Source: Mesostigma viride (taxonomy: Eukaryota > Streptophyta > Mesostigmatophyceae > Mesostigmatales > Mesostigmataceae). Taken from it: 64,000 nucleotides of DNA. The notes beneath the pieces are model-generated. The model had not been told where the DNA came from, did not search any database, and worked only from the letters and a program-made list of their open reading frames with translations. Below, one piece after another: positions 30,433-42,700 of this stretch. A program made the position numbers and the translations under genes. The DNA lies in the NCBI GenBank assembly GCA_009746045.1, contig RPFO01000115.1:956734-1020733 (forward strand). The letters are read 5' to 3'. How positions within the stretch are numbered: position 1 is the first letter of the stretch; each line of letters begins with the position of its first letter.

Positions 30433-32575
30433 TCACTTGAGCGTGCGCGCGCCCTCCATGTCCACTTTGCCGATCGTCCCCGAGGCCTTGAGCCCCCCCG
30501 CCTCTTGGAACGCGTGGATCATGACCACCTTGGCGCGCTGCGCGATGTCCGGGTCGTCACAGATGGCCACCGCGGTGGGCCCCGCACCGCTGATCGCGCA
30601 ACCGTACGCGCCCACGGCCACCGCCGCCTCGCGCACCTCCTTGAAGCCGGGGATGAGCGGCTCACGCACCGGCTGGACGATGGTGTCCGAGCCTGGCGGG
30701 GGCAGGGGGCAGGGGGCAGGGGGCAGGGCAGGGAGGAGGGCAGAGGGCAGGGCAGAGGGCAGAGCCAAGGGCAGGGCAGGAAGCGAGGGAACAGGCACAT
30801 AGGACACTGGTGAGGCCTTGTAGCCAATGGGGCACATTCACAAGCTCACCGAGGCCCCGGAAAGAACGGTTGGCTTTAACTGAACAGATAGGTTCATATC
30901 AATGGAACGAGCCACATTTTGGTGCGCGAATGTGCGGGGCACAAGTGGGGGGGACAGGTGGGGGCCAAAAGTGGGGAGCCGGCCATCCTTTCCATACCAG
31001 GCCGTCTCTATCAATGAACATCACCAAACCTGTGATAGATCAGCCACAAGCAACCGAACCCACGCTACGCTGTGTGTGAGCTTCAATTGTGGGACATCCG
31101 ATGTGGTAGACCACAAAGGTGCACATGGGTCCCCCCCCCCCCCGCTCTGTGATGGCCGGCCCAAAGCCCACAAGTCACAGTAACTGCGTTGCGTTGCGGC
31201 GCCACCGTACCGAGTGCGTTGCCGAGCATGCGCGCGTTGCCCGTGAGGATGGCGTTCACCAGCCCGGCCGCCTGCCCCGAGTTCTTGACATGCTCCTTCA
31301 TACTGATCTCCTTGGGCAGCACCGCGCGCATCTCCTTGGTGGGCGCCTCGAACAATGGTGTGACCGTGACCATGTACAGGTCCGAGGGCGCCGTGCCCTT
31401 GGGCGCGGCCGCTCCATACGCCAGTTGGATGATGTCCAATGGATCATAGCTGCGGATGAGCACAAACCCGCCCATGAGGGACGGGGCCACGTTATCCGCG
31501 TGGTACCCGCTCACGACGGCCTCGGCAGCGAGACCTGCGGGCACAAGCTGGTGCTTCTTGAGGGGGGCGCCGAAGATGGCGTTGGCAGCCCAAGCACCGG
31601 CGGCAGCGCTGGCTGCGCTGGAGCCGAGCCCACTGCCGAGGGGGAGGCCCTTGTTGAGGCGGATCTCGAGGCCAACCGACCTGATGCCCAGCAGCTTCAT
31701 GACCTGGCGGAGGGGGGGGGGAGCGGCAGAAGCGGGGAAGAGGAAATAGAGGAGAGGGTGTGCCGGGGTACATAAGAGTCTGGCATGCTTGCATCCAGAT
31801 GACAGGCAGGGCCAAGGGAGATAGTGGCAGGCATGCTTGACATATATGTGATGAATGCAAAACTTACAGGATAGAAACAATGTAGTGGATCACATCGTGC
31901 ATGCCCAGTATCTGTTGCTTTCAAGATACATGATAGAAGCATTTTGGTATAACAAAAAAAATTCGTTACGAGCACGGGCGCGAATCAGCCTGTAAGGTGG
32001 GCGAAGATCCCTGAGGGGATCAAATCGGCGGTATGCACAGCTGTTCGCCGAAGCTTTGCTGTGCTGATCTTCCGTCAGTGAGCTATAAAGGGGGACGTGC
32101 TGACCTCAATGGCTCCGACTCCTGCAGAGTTCTCGGCTGCGACCCGCGTCAGTCGGCCATTGTCTCCTTGGATGTCGCCGATCACTACCTGCCCGGGGAT
32201 GTCCCGCCTGATTGTGGCGACAACGGTGTCTCCAGCCCCTGAAACGGCACAACCCATAATGTCAAAGCCGGGTCCGAGGTTTGCTACCGTAGCCGGAGCA
32301 AACACGGTTATCGACTCGGCTATTGGCTGCGGCTCCGGTCCGCTGTGCGCCTTCTGTTGAGCTCGCGCGGGTTGTCGATTGTTAACAACTCGAGAAACCG
32401 GGAGGCGTTTGCATAGGATGGGTGCTCCACGGGTGGAAGTAGGCCGCCACGAGGGCACAATGTTCGTGGCGGTGGGTTTGGCGGCCATTCGGGTGGTCGG
32501 GGTCAGCTGCATTGTCACCGGGGAGCATCCTTTAACGGTCCCCGGCACCATACGAGTCTGGACAGCAGTCTCCAT
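30433..32575 (-). CDS. Homoserine kinase, three exons, plastid-targeted
   Basis: Exons 32575-32105, 31703-31211 and 30692-30433 join in frame through GT-AG introns (401 and 518 bp) to 407 residues. Homoserine kinase (EC 2.7.1.39, thrB family, GHMP superfamily) phosphorylates homoserine with ATP on the way to threonine, and to methionine in plants, in the plastid. The first 65-70 residues are Thr/Arg-rich and acid-poor, as in a transit peptide. The family starts with FAPATVANLGPGFDIMG; the GHMP ATP loop is GLPLGSGLGSSAAS (about 176-189); the C-terminal GHMP motif is GCAISGAGPTAVAI (about 352-365). Length fits plant enzymes. The gene is divergent from the giant surface-protein gene. Exon 3 starts after CCGCCAG and encodes SDTIVQPVREPLIPG. 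Confidence 0.93.
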
Positions 32576-33760
32576 ATTTCAGGCTCCTGGACACTGTCCG
32601 GCAGGCAGGCTACGGGGGAAAGCCGATACCAGCGTACCAAGTATACTCCCTAACCTGTTACCAACAATGTCATAACGTAATGATGTCTTAGTGCACCCAA
32701 AGCTTTCCTCTTTACGCCTCAAAAAATCGTTGCAGGTGAGGGTTTACCAAATAGCACGTACGAGGATATGGCGGCGGAAGCTGGAATTATTTTTTTTCAC
32801 GACGCAGGGACGTCGCCCGACGGGGTGAAGTACAGTATGCTTGCAACCTATCGCATTGGTGCAGATCTTCCTGCTGTTTTTACCCTTGACCTTCCTTCAT
32901 ACTTTGACAGATGAAAAAATCAGGCGGGAACTGAAAATCCCGTGCATTCATCTACCGTGGATGCGCCAGGTGGAAGCTAGATGTACAGCTGCATACAGAC
33001 CCCGAGTATTCACCCAACCAGGAATAAGAATAACGCTGGAGGAATACACCCGACAGACCATGCGGCCCCTGAAATGAGGACCCCAGGCCGCTCACCTGAC
33101 TGGAAATGCGAGCTATGTGAGGCCATGACAACGAACGAGTGGCAAGTGGCAACTGGCAACGACGATCATCATCAACGGGTTGACAACGAATGAGCCATGG
33201 CGGTCACACGATGCACTGCTAGCCCATGTAGAAGAAGGCAATGCGCGTGTTACGCGAGGTCGAGGAGTTCTATCTGAAATTTAGCGTGCATAATGCGGTA
33301 GGAAGGTAAAATTAGGATTTGCGGCTCGGCCCTTGATGGGCTTGGCCTTCGAGAATCTTGTGTGCATTTTGGAGCGTTCCAGGGAACTTATGAGCAACTT
33401 AGAGGTTTTTCTTGCCGGAAGCTCCGGAAGTTTACTGGGATATCCAGAAACGTAGCAGCTATGACTGCGCGACCGCAGGTACGTAAGTTAGTGGCTAAAC
33501 GCGGGACACTGGATGTCGAGGCTGCCTGTGCGCCTTTTTGAGTTTTTAATATACCTGGCTTTTTTGGCCGCTTGCTGTCTACTCCGCAGTGGCAGTGTGG
33601 GGATTTACGGCGGAGGAAGTCTGAGATTTTGATCTCAGTCTTGTGGACTCCGGACTTTTTTAAATGCCCGTACTATTTTAGAATATCTTATCACCGGTGA
33701 GCAGCTTGGCTCGCGCGCCATTTTGGCGTCATAACACGTTACCATTGTGCGCGTCCCTTT
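32576..33760. other. Divergent intergenic region between homoserine kinase and the giant gene
   Basis: About 1.2 kb with no supported gene. It should contain both promoters and 5' UTRs. I see no clear TATA box or shared element, only short A/T runs (for example 32790-32797). Confidence 0.6.
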
Positions 33761-36700
33761 TTGCGCCCTCCAATCGCCTTGCAGGCGAGGAGGTCAACAC
33801 CTCGCGTTGCGGTGTTGCTGTTGCTGCTGCTGTCCTTTATCTGGACTCCTACAACTGCACAAGGTACGCGGCACTGGCCAACACAGCGCTTTCCGTGTCT
33901 TGCCGTTACGTCATGGCAATGCCCCGGAATTTTTCGCCGGACGATGCCCTGGATTTTCCGCTGAGTTTCCTTTGACGACCAGGATGCTCAGCTAAATTAC
34001 CCTTCTACGTGCATCACCTGCCTTCCCTGCCCACCGCTCCCTCCCCTGGCAGAGTCCGAATGGCACAGCTTCGATGGCTCGGGCGCGCACGACCAGACTT
34101 TTTACGGCATGTCGGTGTTCAGCTCGTCGGCCATGTCCGGGATCACCCTGGAGGAGCTTGCCGGCGACGTGGACGCATCCCTGCAGGCGCTGCGCCTGCG
34201 CAGCGGCGAGGCGGACGTCCTCCTATCCAGCGATGACCTGGGCTTGCGGCAGGTGATCGAGACGGAGGCAGGCCGGCCGTCCTTTTATGCGCTCGATGTG
34301 ATCGACCTGCATGACACAGGCCCTGATACCAAGCATGCGACGTTGCAGCGGGAACGTGCGCGGATGGCCCCGCTGCCGCCCGAGGCCCCTGGTGCGCCCC
34401 ACAACCGGCTGCTAGTAGAGGATGCGATCAATGAGCGGGACGGGGGGCAGATATCCCCGCTCTCGCTGCCACTAGGGCAGGATGTAGGCCTGCAGGCGCT
34501 GCTGGCGCCTGACTTAGAGATCACCGATGCAGCCACGCAGCTGGAGCTAGGGGCGGGAGTGGGCGGTGGGGAAGCCGTGGGCTCCACCCCGGATGTGGAC
34601 GAATCCAAGGCAGCTTTACTCTCCCCTGCCCAAGGGAGCCTGCTCTCGCTGCTGTGCCCCGACAACGTGTGCCCCGATGCCGCCTCGCTGGACGCGGGTC
34701 GAACGGAACGCGAGGACAGCGGGGCGGTCAGCAGTGCCCCTGGCGGCGTGCCCAGTGTGTTTGAGGAGGACATGGCGGGGCTCGCGGACCTGCAGATGGA
34801 GCTATGTGCGATCGCCGCCTCGCCCTCGGTGGGGCCGGTGTCTGGCGGTGTCGCGGTCACTGTGTTGCTATCGGGAGAGATCCCCCGCGGCCACGCGACA
34901 TTCTTCTGCAAGTTTGGGGACGAGGTGGCGGAGGCGGCCGCGTTCTACCATCTGCCGGACAGCCACGTCCCGGCCGTGGTGTGCCTGGCGCCACGCGCTC
35001 CAGGGCCCGGGCCCGTGCAGGTGCTGGTGTCGGCCGATGGCATCAGTTTCCCCGAACGGGGCCCCGAGTTCTTTTACCACGCGGACCTGGAACTATTCAA
35101 CCTGGCCCCCTCAGGGGTCACCATGGGCAACGGGACCTCGGTCATCGTGACGTTTGCCAACGATGAGGCCCTCTTTCCGCGCGGTTTTCTGGACGAGGAC
35201 AGCGACGCTGCGTCTGGCACACGCCACGTGGTCCTCGCTGCCAGCTGTGCGTTCAACGAGGTGGCAGTCGCGGCCGAGTTCTTTGAGGATGGAGGCGGCT
35301 CCCACGTGGTCTGTGTGACGCCCGACCTGCGCGGTGTGGGCGAGGTGGCGCTCCGCGTGTCCCTGGATGGACAGGTGTACTCGCGCGAGATGCTTCTGTT
35401 TCGGTACTACGCGCCGTCACGCGTCATGGGTGGTGACGGTAGCCAGCAGGGCTTCAGTCTCCTCGATGGCGGCGACGCCGGTCCGGTCGAGGAGCTGGTC
35501 CCCTTCAGCGGGCAGCTGTTGGTGGCAGACCCTGACTCAGCCCCCAGGACGTCCCTGGCGAGCGAGCCGCTGATCCCAGAGGAGTTTGCCTATCTACCCT
35601 TCTCGAGTAGCCACTGTGCGCGCGCCAACCTGGGGGATGCCGCCACGCTGGCCCGGCTCGAGCTGTCCTCCGGCCAGCTGGTGCCTGCGTTCCGGCCCGG
35701 ATTGCACAAGTACATGGTGGTGCTGCAGGCGGAGCCGGAGAGCGCTGCGGGGGTGGGCGCGGGGGCAGATCCGTCGGCGGCGCGGAGCCAGTTTGCGGTC
35801 ATGTCGCTGAAGCTGCATCCAACGGTACGGGGGGCACAGCTCGCGGTGGGGAGTGCCCCTGTGGCGGCGGGTCTCCAGACCGCGCCGGTCTTGCTGGGGG
35901 TGGGAGAGAGCAACCTTAAAGTGGCGGTCACGTCGCACAACCGCCGCATGACGCGCGAGTATGACCTCACCGTCTTTGTGCTGCCGTTCGTCCCCTCGAC
36001 GGACTCCTCCCTCAAGAAGCTGTTTGTGACCGCGGACAACAAGACCGCGTTTGAGCTCACGCCGGGGTTTGCGTCGGATATCCTGGACTACATCACCGTG
36101 GTCCCTCACTACGTGGTCAACGTGTCGATCGGCGCCAACACAACCGACCCGCATGCGTGCCGCGTGACAGTGAACGACATGATCCTCCCCCCCGGCCGCA
36201 ACTCGTCCAACATCACGCTCACTGTTGGCGCCAACCTGGTCGAGATCGTGGTCACCGCACAGGACTGTGAGACGGAGACGACGTACACCATCCTCATCCT
36301 GAAGGAGGCCGCGCCGCCCCCGCCCGCTCCGCCGCCTTCACCGCCGACTCCCCCCGCGCCTCCATCCCCGCCGCCTTCACCACCATTACCTCCCTACCCC
36401 CCTCCCCGCCATCCCCGCCGCCTTCACCACCATTACCTCCCTACCCGCCATCCCCGCCGCCTTCACCACCATTACCTCCCTACCCGCCATCCCCGCCGCC
36501 TTCACCACCATTACCTCCCTACCCCCCCTCCCCCCCTCCCTCCCCGCCCTTGCCTCCATTCCCCCCCTCTCCCCCGACTCCGCCCCCATCCCCCCCTCGC
36601 CGCCATCCCCCCCTCCCCCCCGCCCCCCCTCCCATTGGGAACGAGTGCGAGGGCTCGCTGACCACATATGCGCGGCCCCGCATCGACCTGGCGGGGTCCA

Positions 36701-39700
36701 GCCCCGGTTTCCCCCTCAGCTCCACCGAGCACATCGGCTCCGGCGTGTTTGGCCGCCTGTTCAGCGTGTTCAACAACAAGCCACCGGGCAGCAGCGGGCG
36801 GTTCGACCTCACCTTTGGCCCCCGCCGCTTCGAACAGAGCGCGCTGTTTACCACGCGGCCCAAGCGCGCCGCCGCGGTGGACGCCATCCTGCGCACGCCT
36901 GTCGTGTACGTCGACCGAAGCACTGTGTCGCTGCGATACACCCTGCGGGACGAGGATGGGCGGCCGCAAGTAGCCACCGCGGGGATGATTGTGCGCCTGG
37001 TGCTCACAAACCTGGCGAACGGCACCTCCCTGGCCGTTGAGTGCAGCCCGGCGCCGGATGCCAGGACCGGTGTGGGCAGCTGCCGTGCGGGCATCCAGGA
37101 CCTCACCTGGTTCTCCCCGCTCGCCAACGTCTCTGTCAACGCACAGGTCGTCGTGTTGTATGCTGGCGTACGTGCAGCCGCGTCGGCGCTGCTCCCCGTG
37201 ACCCTGACCCGTGCCGCCAGCTACCCCCCCTTCCCCGGGGAAGGCATCGTGGTCGCGTTGCCGCAGAGCCCCGTGTATGCGGGCGACACGGTGGTCATCA
37301 CCGTGCGCGCCGTGTCCCGCATCCGGCCCGTCTACGCGTGGGGGTTCCTCATCTCCTTCAACACGTCCGTGCTCCAGTTCACCGAGTGGGTCGACAGCGC
37401 GGCCTACATACCGGCCGTCGTCACCGAGCCCTCGCCAGGTGTCGTCGGCGCCAACACGATCGGTGCCGCCGCGGGGGAGGGGCCGACGGGGGAGGCGATA
37501 GAGCTGCTCCAGCTGGTGTTCCGTGTGCTGCCAGGCGCGCCGGCGGGGACATATACTGGCGCGGTCTCAGGCACGCTCCAGGGCTTTGTGGACTTCTTGT
37601 CCAAGACGTACGCAGAGGGGGTGCCTGCGCGTGTGCAGGATGGCCGGGGCGGCGCGCAGACTTCGGGCGTGCTGGTCGTTGCGGCCAATGAGGTGCGAGG
37701 GATGTACGCGGTGGCAGATGCTGGTGAACTGTTCAACACGGCCAAGCTGGACGGTTTGCGTGCGACGACGGGGTTCACTCTTCGCCGTGTGTTCAGTGCG
37801 GCAGAGGACGCGACTGTCCCAGAGAGCGAGGTCACGTGCTCCATGGCGCAGGGGGATGCGGCTGTGGGGTTATTGACGGCGGATTGCGAGTTTGTGGCGG
37901 ATGCCAGCCACACGCGCGGAGCGGCGCAGGTGCGTGTGGGGATGCTGGACGTGGTGAAGATTGTGGACTGCTTTGCTGATAGGACACCTGCTGGTTCAAA
38001 CCCGATGGGACTTTTGGAGTTTTTTGCTGGTCCTTTCTGCTATTCTTCGCCTAGGTGATAAGAAATGAGCCGTGTGTGGCCATGGGCAGAGCATCCTCCT
38101 GCTGTGGTGGTGACAGGGGGTCTAGGCTTGGCTGGTTGTCATCAACGTCCCGTGGCCTATGGCCCATAAACCCATCGCGACACGTTGCATGCATGTTGGG
38201 TTTATTTGTTCTGCGTGTTATGTCGTGCCGTGGCATTGTTCAATCCAGACATTATCCAACACATGATGCCTCGGCCGCATCAAGGTGTAGCCCAACTAAA
38301 GCTCACACTGCACACCTTTTCTTGCCTGCCGACACCTCCCTTTACTGCACACACTTCCTCCCCTCATCACCTTGGCTCTCTGCCGTTGGTTCTCCTCCCC
38401 CCATCACCCTTGTTCTCTGCCCCTCATTCTCGTGCGGTTCCTTGCGGCTGCCCCTCGCCGTTTCCTGCCCTGGTGATCCAACAGGTGCCGGTCACACTGC
38501 GTGCCGGCGGGCAGGATCGCGTCCTTCCCATTCGCGTCTGGTACCCCATCCGCGCGACCGTGGTTGTTGACGACCCGCTCCTGAACGCTATCGACGGCCT
38601 GCTGGACGCGGAGACCTGCACGCGCCAAGTGTACCAGTCCACGCGCGTGCGGCTGCTCGCCACGTGGGGGGGCACTGGGTTGACCCCGCAGGAAGGTGTC
38701 GATGTCTCTGCCCTGGTCCCCGAGTTCGCCATCTCGAACGCCACCGTGGCCAAGGTCACCAGTGACGCCAACTCTCCCACCCACGAGGTCATGGGACTTG
38801 TCCGCGGGACCACCACCATCTCCCTGCGCAGCTTCCCCGAGGCGGTCCCTGCCAACATTACCGTGACCAACACCATCGTGATGGCGCGCAGCATGGACCT
38901 GGTCGCCGCCACCGGGACCAGCTGGTCCCCCCTGGACGACCCCCTGGCCGACGCGTTCGCCAGCCTTACGCCTCGCGCGGAGCTCGTCCAGAGGCTTGTC
39001 GCAGAGGGCGGCATCGCCTACGTGGTGGGTTATGCGGAGATGTCCGATGGTTCCTACGCCGAGGTCAACCGCCCCGATGGCCTCGTCATCGAGTCGGTCG
39101 CTGGATTACTGGTCCCACTGGATGGCGATGCGCGCTTTGTGGTCCCTGTGGGGGCTGTGTCAACCTGCGCGCGGTTCACGGGTGTATGGCGCGCATGCTC
39201 CGGGGAGATCATCGTCCGCGGGGGTGGCCTCATCTACCTCCAGCTGGCCACCCCCGTGGCGATCACCCTCAGCGTGTCTGCGCCGCGCATCACCCGCGTG
39301 GGGGACCCGGCGGCGCTCGCCCCCATCAACCTGCCCACCGTCAGCGTGCTGCGCGTCTCGGTCCGTTATTCGGACGGCCGCGTCGTCGACTTCACCCGCG
39401 ACCCTCGCACGGTGTATGCCGTCAACCCGGGCTCCGAGTTCATCCAGCTGGCGCAGTCGGGCAACGACGTCGTCGCGCGGGCCATCAACGGAACCTCTGG
39501 GTTTGGCCCCGCGGTGATCACCGTCACGGTCCCCTCCCTGGGCCGCAACCTGAGCGCGTCGGCCACCGTGACCCTGGTGGTGCTGAGCCGGCTCACGTTG
39601 GAGGCGTTCCCCTTCCCTCCCTTTGCGGGCATGCAGCCGACGACGCTGCTGCGCCAGATCCTGTCCTGCACGGGCATCTTCCAGCGCGCGACCGCCGTGG

Positions 39701-42700
39701 TCACCGCGGTCTTGTCCGACAACTCCACGTTGGAAGTCACGTCCAACTCGGCGCTGTCTTCCTCAGACCCTGCGGTGATTGCCATCGAGCCTCCCAGGCT
39801 CATCGGTCTCTCGCCGGGCACCGCGGATATCGGGTCCCGGTTTGGTGGCGTGGCGTCACCGCTGCTGCGCATGCGCGTGACATTGGAAGCGGCCAACGCG
39901 ACGGCGGTCACGATCACGACCGAGTTCCCCTTGGACACGTTCAAGGGGATCGTGAACAGCACGCGCGCGCTGGACGCTCGGATCGACTTTGATGACGGGA
40001 CGCGCTTTGACAGCGTGCGTGCGGTCGGGTTCATCCCCGTGGCAACGCTTCTTGCGTTCGCAACGGACGACCCAACGCGCGTCCCCGTGAACGCCGACGG
40101 CATCGCCACGCTGCTCGAGAATCACGCACCGCTGACCTACGTGCTGCTGTCCGTCACCGTGCAGTGCGGCAGCAACATCTCGGACACGATTCCGGTGATC
40201 CCCAACCTGGACCCAGCGCTGGGCGATGTGGATCTGGGCAACGCGTTCGGCTTCATGTTTGACGAGACGGTGATCGGCGACGACGTCATCATGGACATTC
40301 GCATCAACGCGTTCACGTCCAATCTGCTGAGCTGGCAGGTGTCCCTGTCGATTGACCCCACGCTGGTGTTTGCGCGCTCATGCGCCCAGGGACCCGACTG
40401 GGTCGGCGTGTTCGAGTGCACCATCAACGACCCGATCAACGAGGCCCTCTTCCTGGGCTCCTTCACGGGGTCGACTGCGCGCGGGCCCGAGCTGACTGTG
40501 GGCCGACTCGTGCTGAGAGGTCTGGTGGAGGGCGTCAGCCCCCTCTCAGGTATCATCGAGGTCATGATTCGGCGCGACAAGGAGGACCCAGTCCCGGTAC
40601 CTGTGTTCGCGGGCGCGGGCTTCATCCCGGTCGTGACCGCGCCAGGTGTCCCCCCCAGGGGCCTCCTGGAGGCGATCGCGTCGACGCCGCGGCGCCACCT
40701 GGCGGAGGCGGGCCACCTGCGGCGCATGCTGGTGCAGGCGGTCGACGTGAACAACTTCGATGGGTGCACTGCCTATGGTGATACCACGGGCGATGGGCTC
40801 GCGAACGCGGCCGATGTCCTACAGGCGCAGCGGTTCTTGCCGGGAAGCGTGAACGCGACCGGGTGCCAGCTGGCGATGATGAACCCCACGCAGACTGGGC
40901 AGCGCATCGTGCCGGGCGATATCACCTACTTGGCCCGTTTCGCGGCACGCAAGTACCGCTGGCTGGTCCGCGTGGTCGTGGATGTGCCAGCCACCGCGAT
41001 CCAGACGCTGAGCATCACGGTGGATATCGCAGACACGCTCGGCGAGCCGGCCACCAACAACCAGACACGCGTGCGGTTCGAGATGAACAGCGTCCGCAAC
41101 CGGGACATGGTCTTCCTCTCGGGGCGGCGGCTCAACCTGCCGGGCAGCGCGGGGCAGCTCGTTGAGGCGGCCTATCGCAACACGACACCTGGCCGCTTCC
41201 AGGTGATCGCGGGCCCGTCCCAGTTCGGGTTTGTGCAGGAGGTGGTCGGGTTGGCTATCCTGTTGGAGACGTTTGACCAGCTGGGAAACGACCCCAAGGA
41301 CCGCAAGTTTGTCTTCCAGGGGTCTAATGTTGCGCCGTTCAACGAGACGCCGGGTGGGTTCATCCCGTTTGTGAAGTTCACGTTGGTGCCGCCACCGCCC
41401 CCGGCATCGCCCTCGCCGCCCCCGCCCTCGCCACCCCCGATCCAGCAGCCACGGCCGCCGTCACCCCCGCCGCCCCCGCCCCCGCCCATGTCTCCCCCGC
41501 CCCCGCCGCCCTCTCTGCTGCCGGACATTTGTAGCCAGATCCTCACATTGGACCTTCGGCCCGAGGAGTACAGCTTTGTGCCGCCCTTCAACAGCAGCCG
41601 GCTTCGTTACGTCGTTAGCATCCCCTTTGGCGGCATCTACGACGTGGCGCTCGCGGCTACCTTCGCCGAGTGCGTGGGTGCTGCCTACTACCAGACCAAC
41701 CTGGACCCGCAGACGCGAGTGGACATGGTCAATGGGACGTGGTACAACTTCACGGTGCCGGAGAACCAGCTCATAGTGACCATCACTGTGATCGGTGACG
41801 ACGCGATCGCGCGCCACGTGTACACGATAATATTTGACCGGCAGGCGGTGCAGGAGGCGGCGTTACTATACAGCGTGCGGGCGGAAGGGTTGGACGCGCT
41901 GGATCGGGTCAGGGCGGGCGACCCGACCTACTGGTTCATGGACTTGGACGTGGAGGAGTGGACGAGGCGGTTTCCCACGATCCCTGTGGACAAGTTCCCT
42001 CTCATCAACTTCACGTACTATTTGGTGTACCCGAACGGGGACCGCGATGTGCTAGGACTGGTCGACACGGGGGGGCCCAACAAGACGGTCATCCCCCTCC
42101 CCAACGTCCCCATCATCAACATCACCGGATACTACCAGGTGGTGGTGGAGGAGAACCAGACGCTGACGGAGCTGGATGGAGACCGCGTCTTCCTCGTAAT
42201 CCATTCCTTCATGGTACCCGAGAAGTCGGAGCTCCTGGTCGACCCCTTCTACTACACGGACGACGTCTACTTCACGATTGTGGGGCGGGACCGGTTTGGG
42301 AACCGGGTCGACTCAGCTGATCCCGAGACGACCTTTGAACCCTCTGAGATTCTCATCCAGGTGTGCCAGCCGTTCGCCACCCCGCCCCCCGGGCTCTCCC
42401 GGGGCGACACCTGTCCAGAGGGCACCATCGAGACGCTGGCGAACGTCACCCGCAACCCGAGCGGCACGTACAACGCGCAGGCGCTCCCGCTCACCGTCGG
42501 CATCTACACCATCTTTGGCTCCATCTACAACATCTCGCTCGTCAACTCACCCGCCATAACGGTGGTCCGGCCCGGCGCCCCTGGCCCCCCTTCGCAGGTG
42601 TCCGATGTCCCCCAGCCCGTGTTTGTGGGCGTGCGCACGAGCGTGACCATCACCGCATACGACGCGCTTGGCTTCCGCATCACGACAGGTGGCGATGCAT

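Noticed and set aside
30203-30813. Plus-strand frames over homoserine kinase exon 3
   Set aside because: They are the antisense of the exon and of the G-rich intron repeat. The minus strand gives the GHMP motif and a consistent splice structure.
36519-37139. Minus-strand Gly-rich frames opposite the Pro-rich linker
   Set aside because: They are a mirror of the Pro codons with no independent support.
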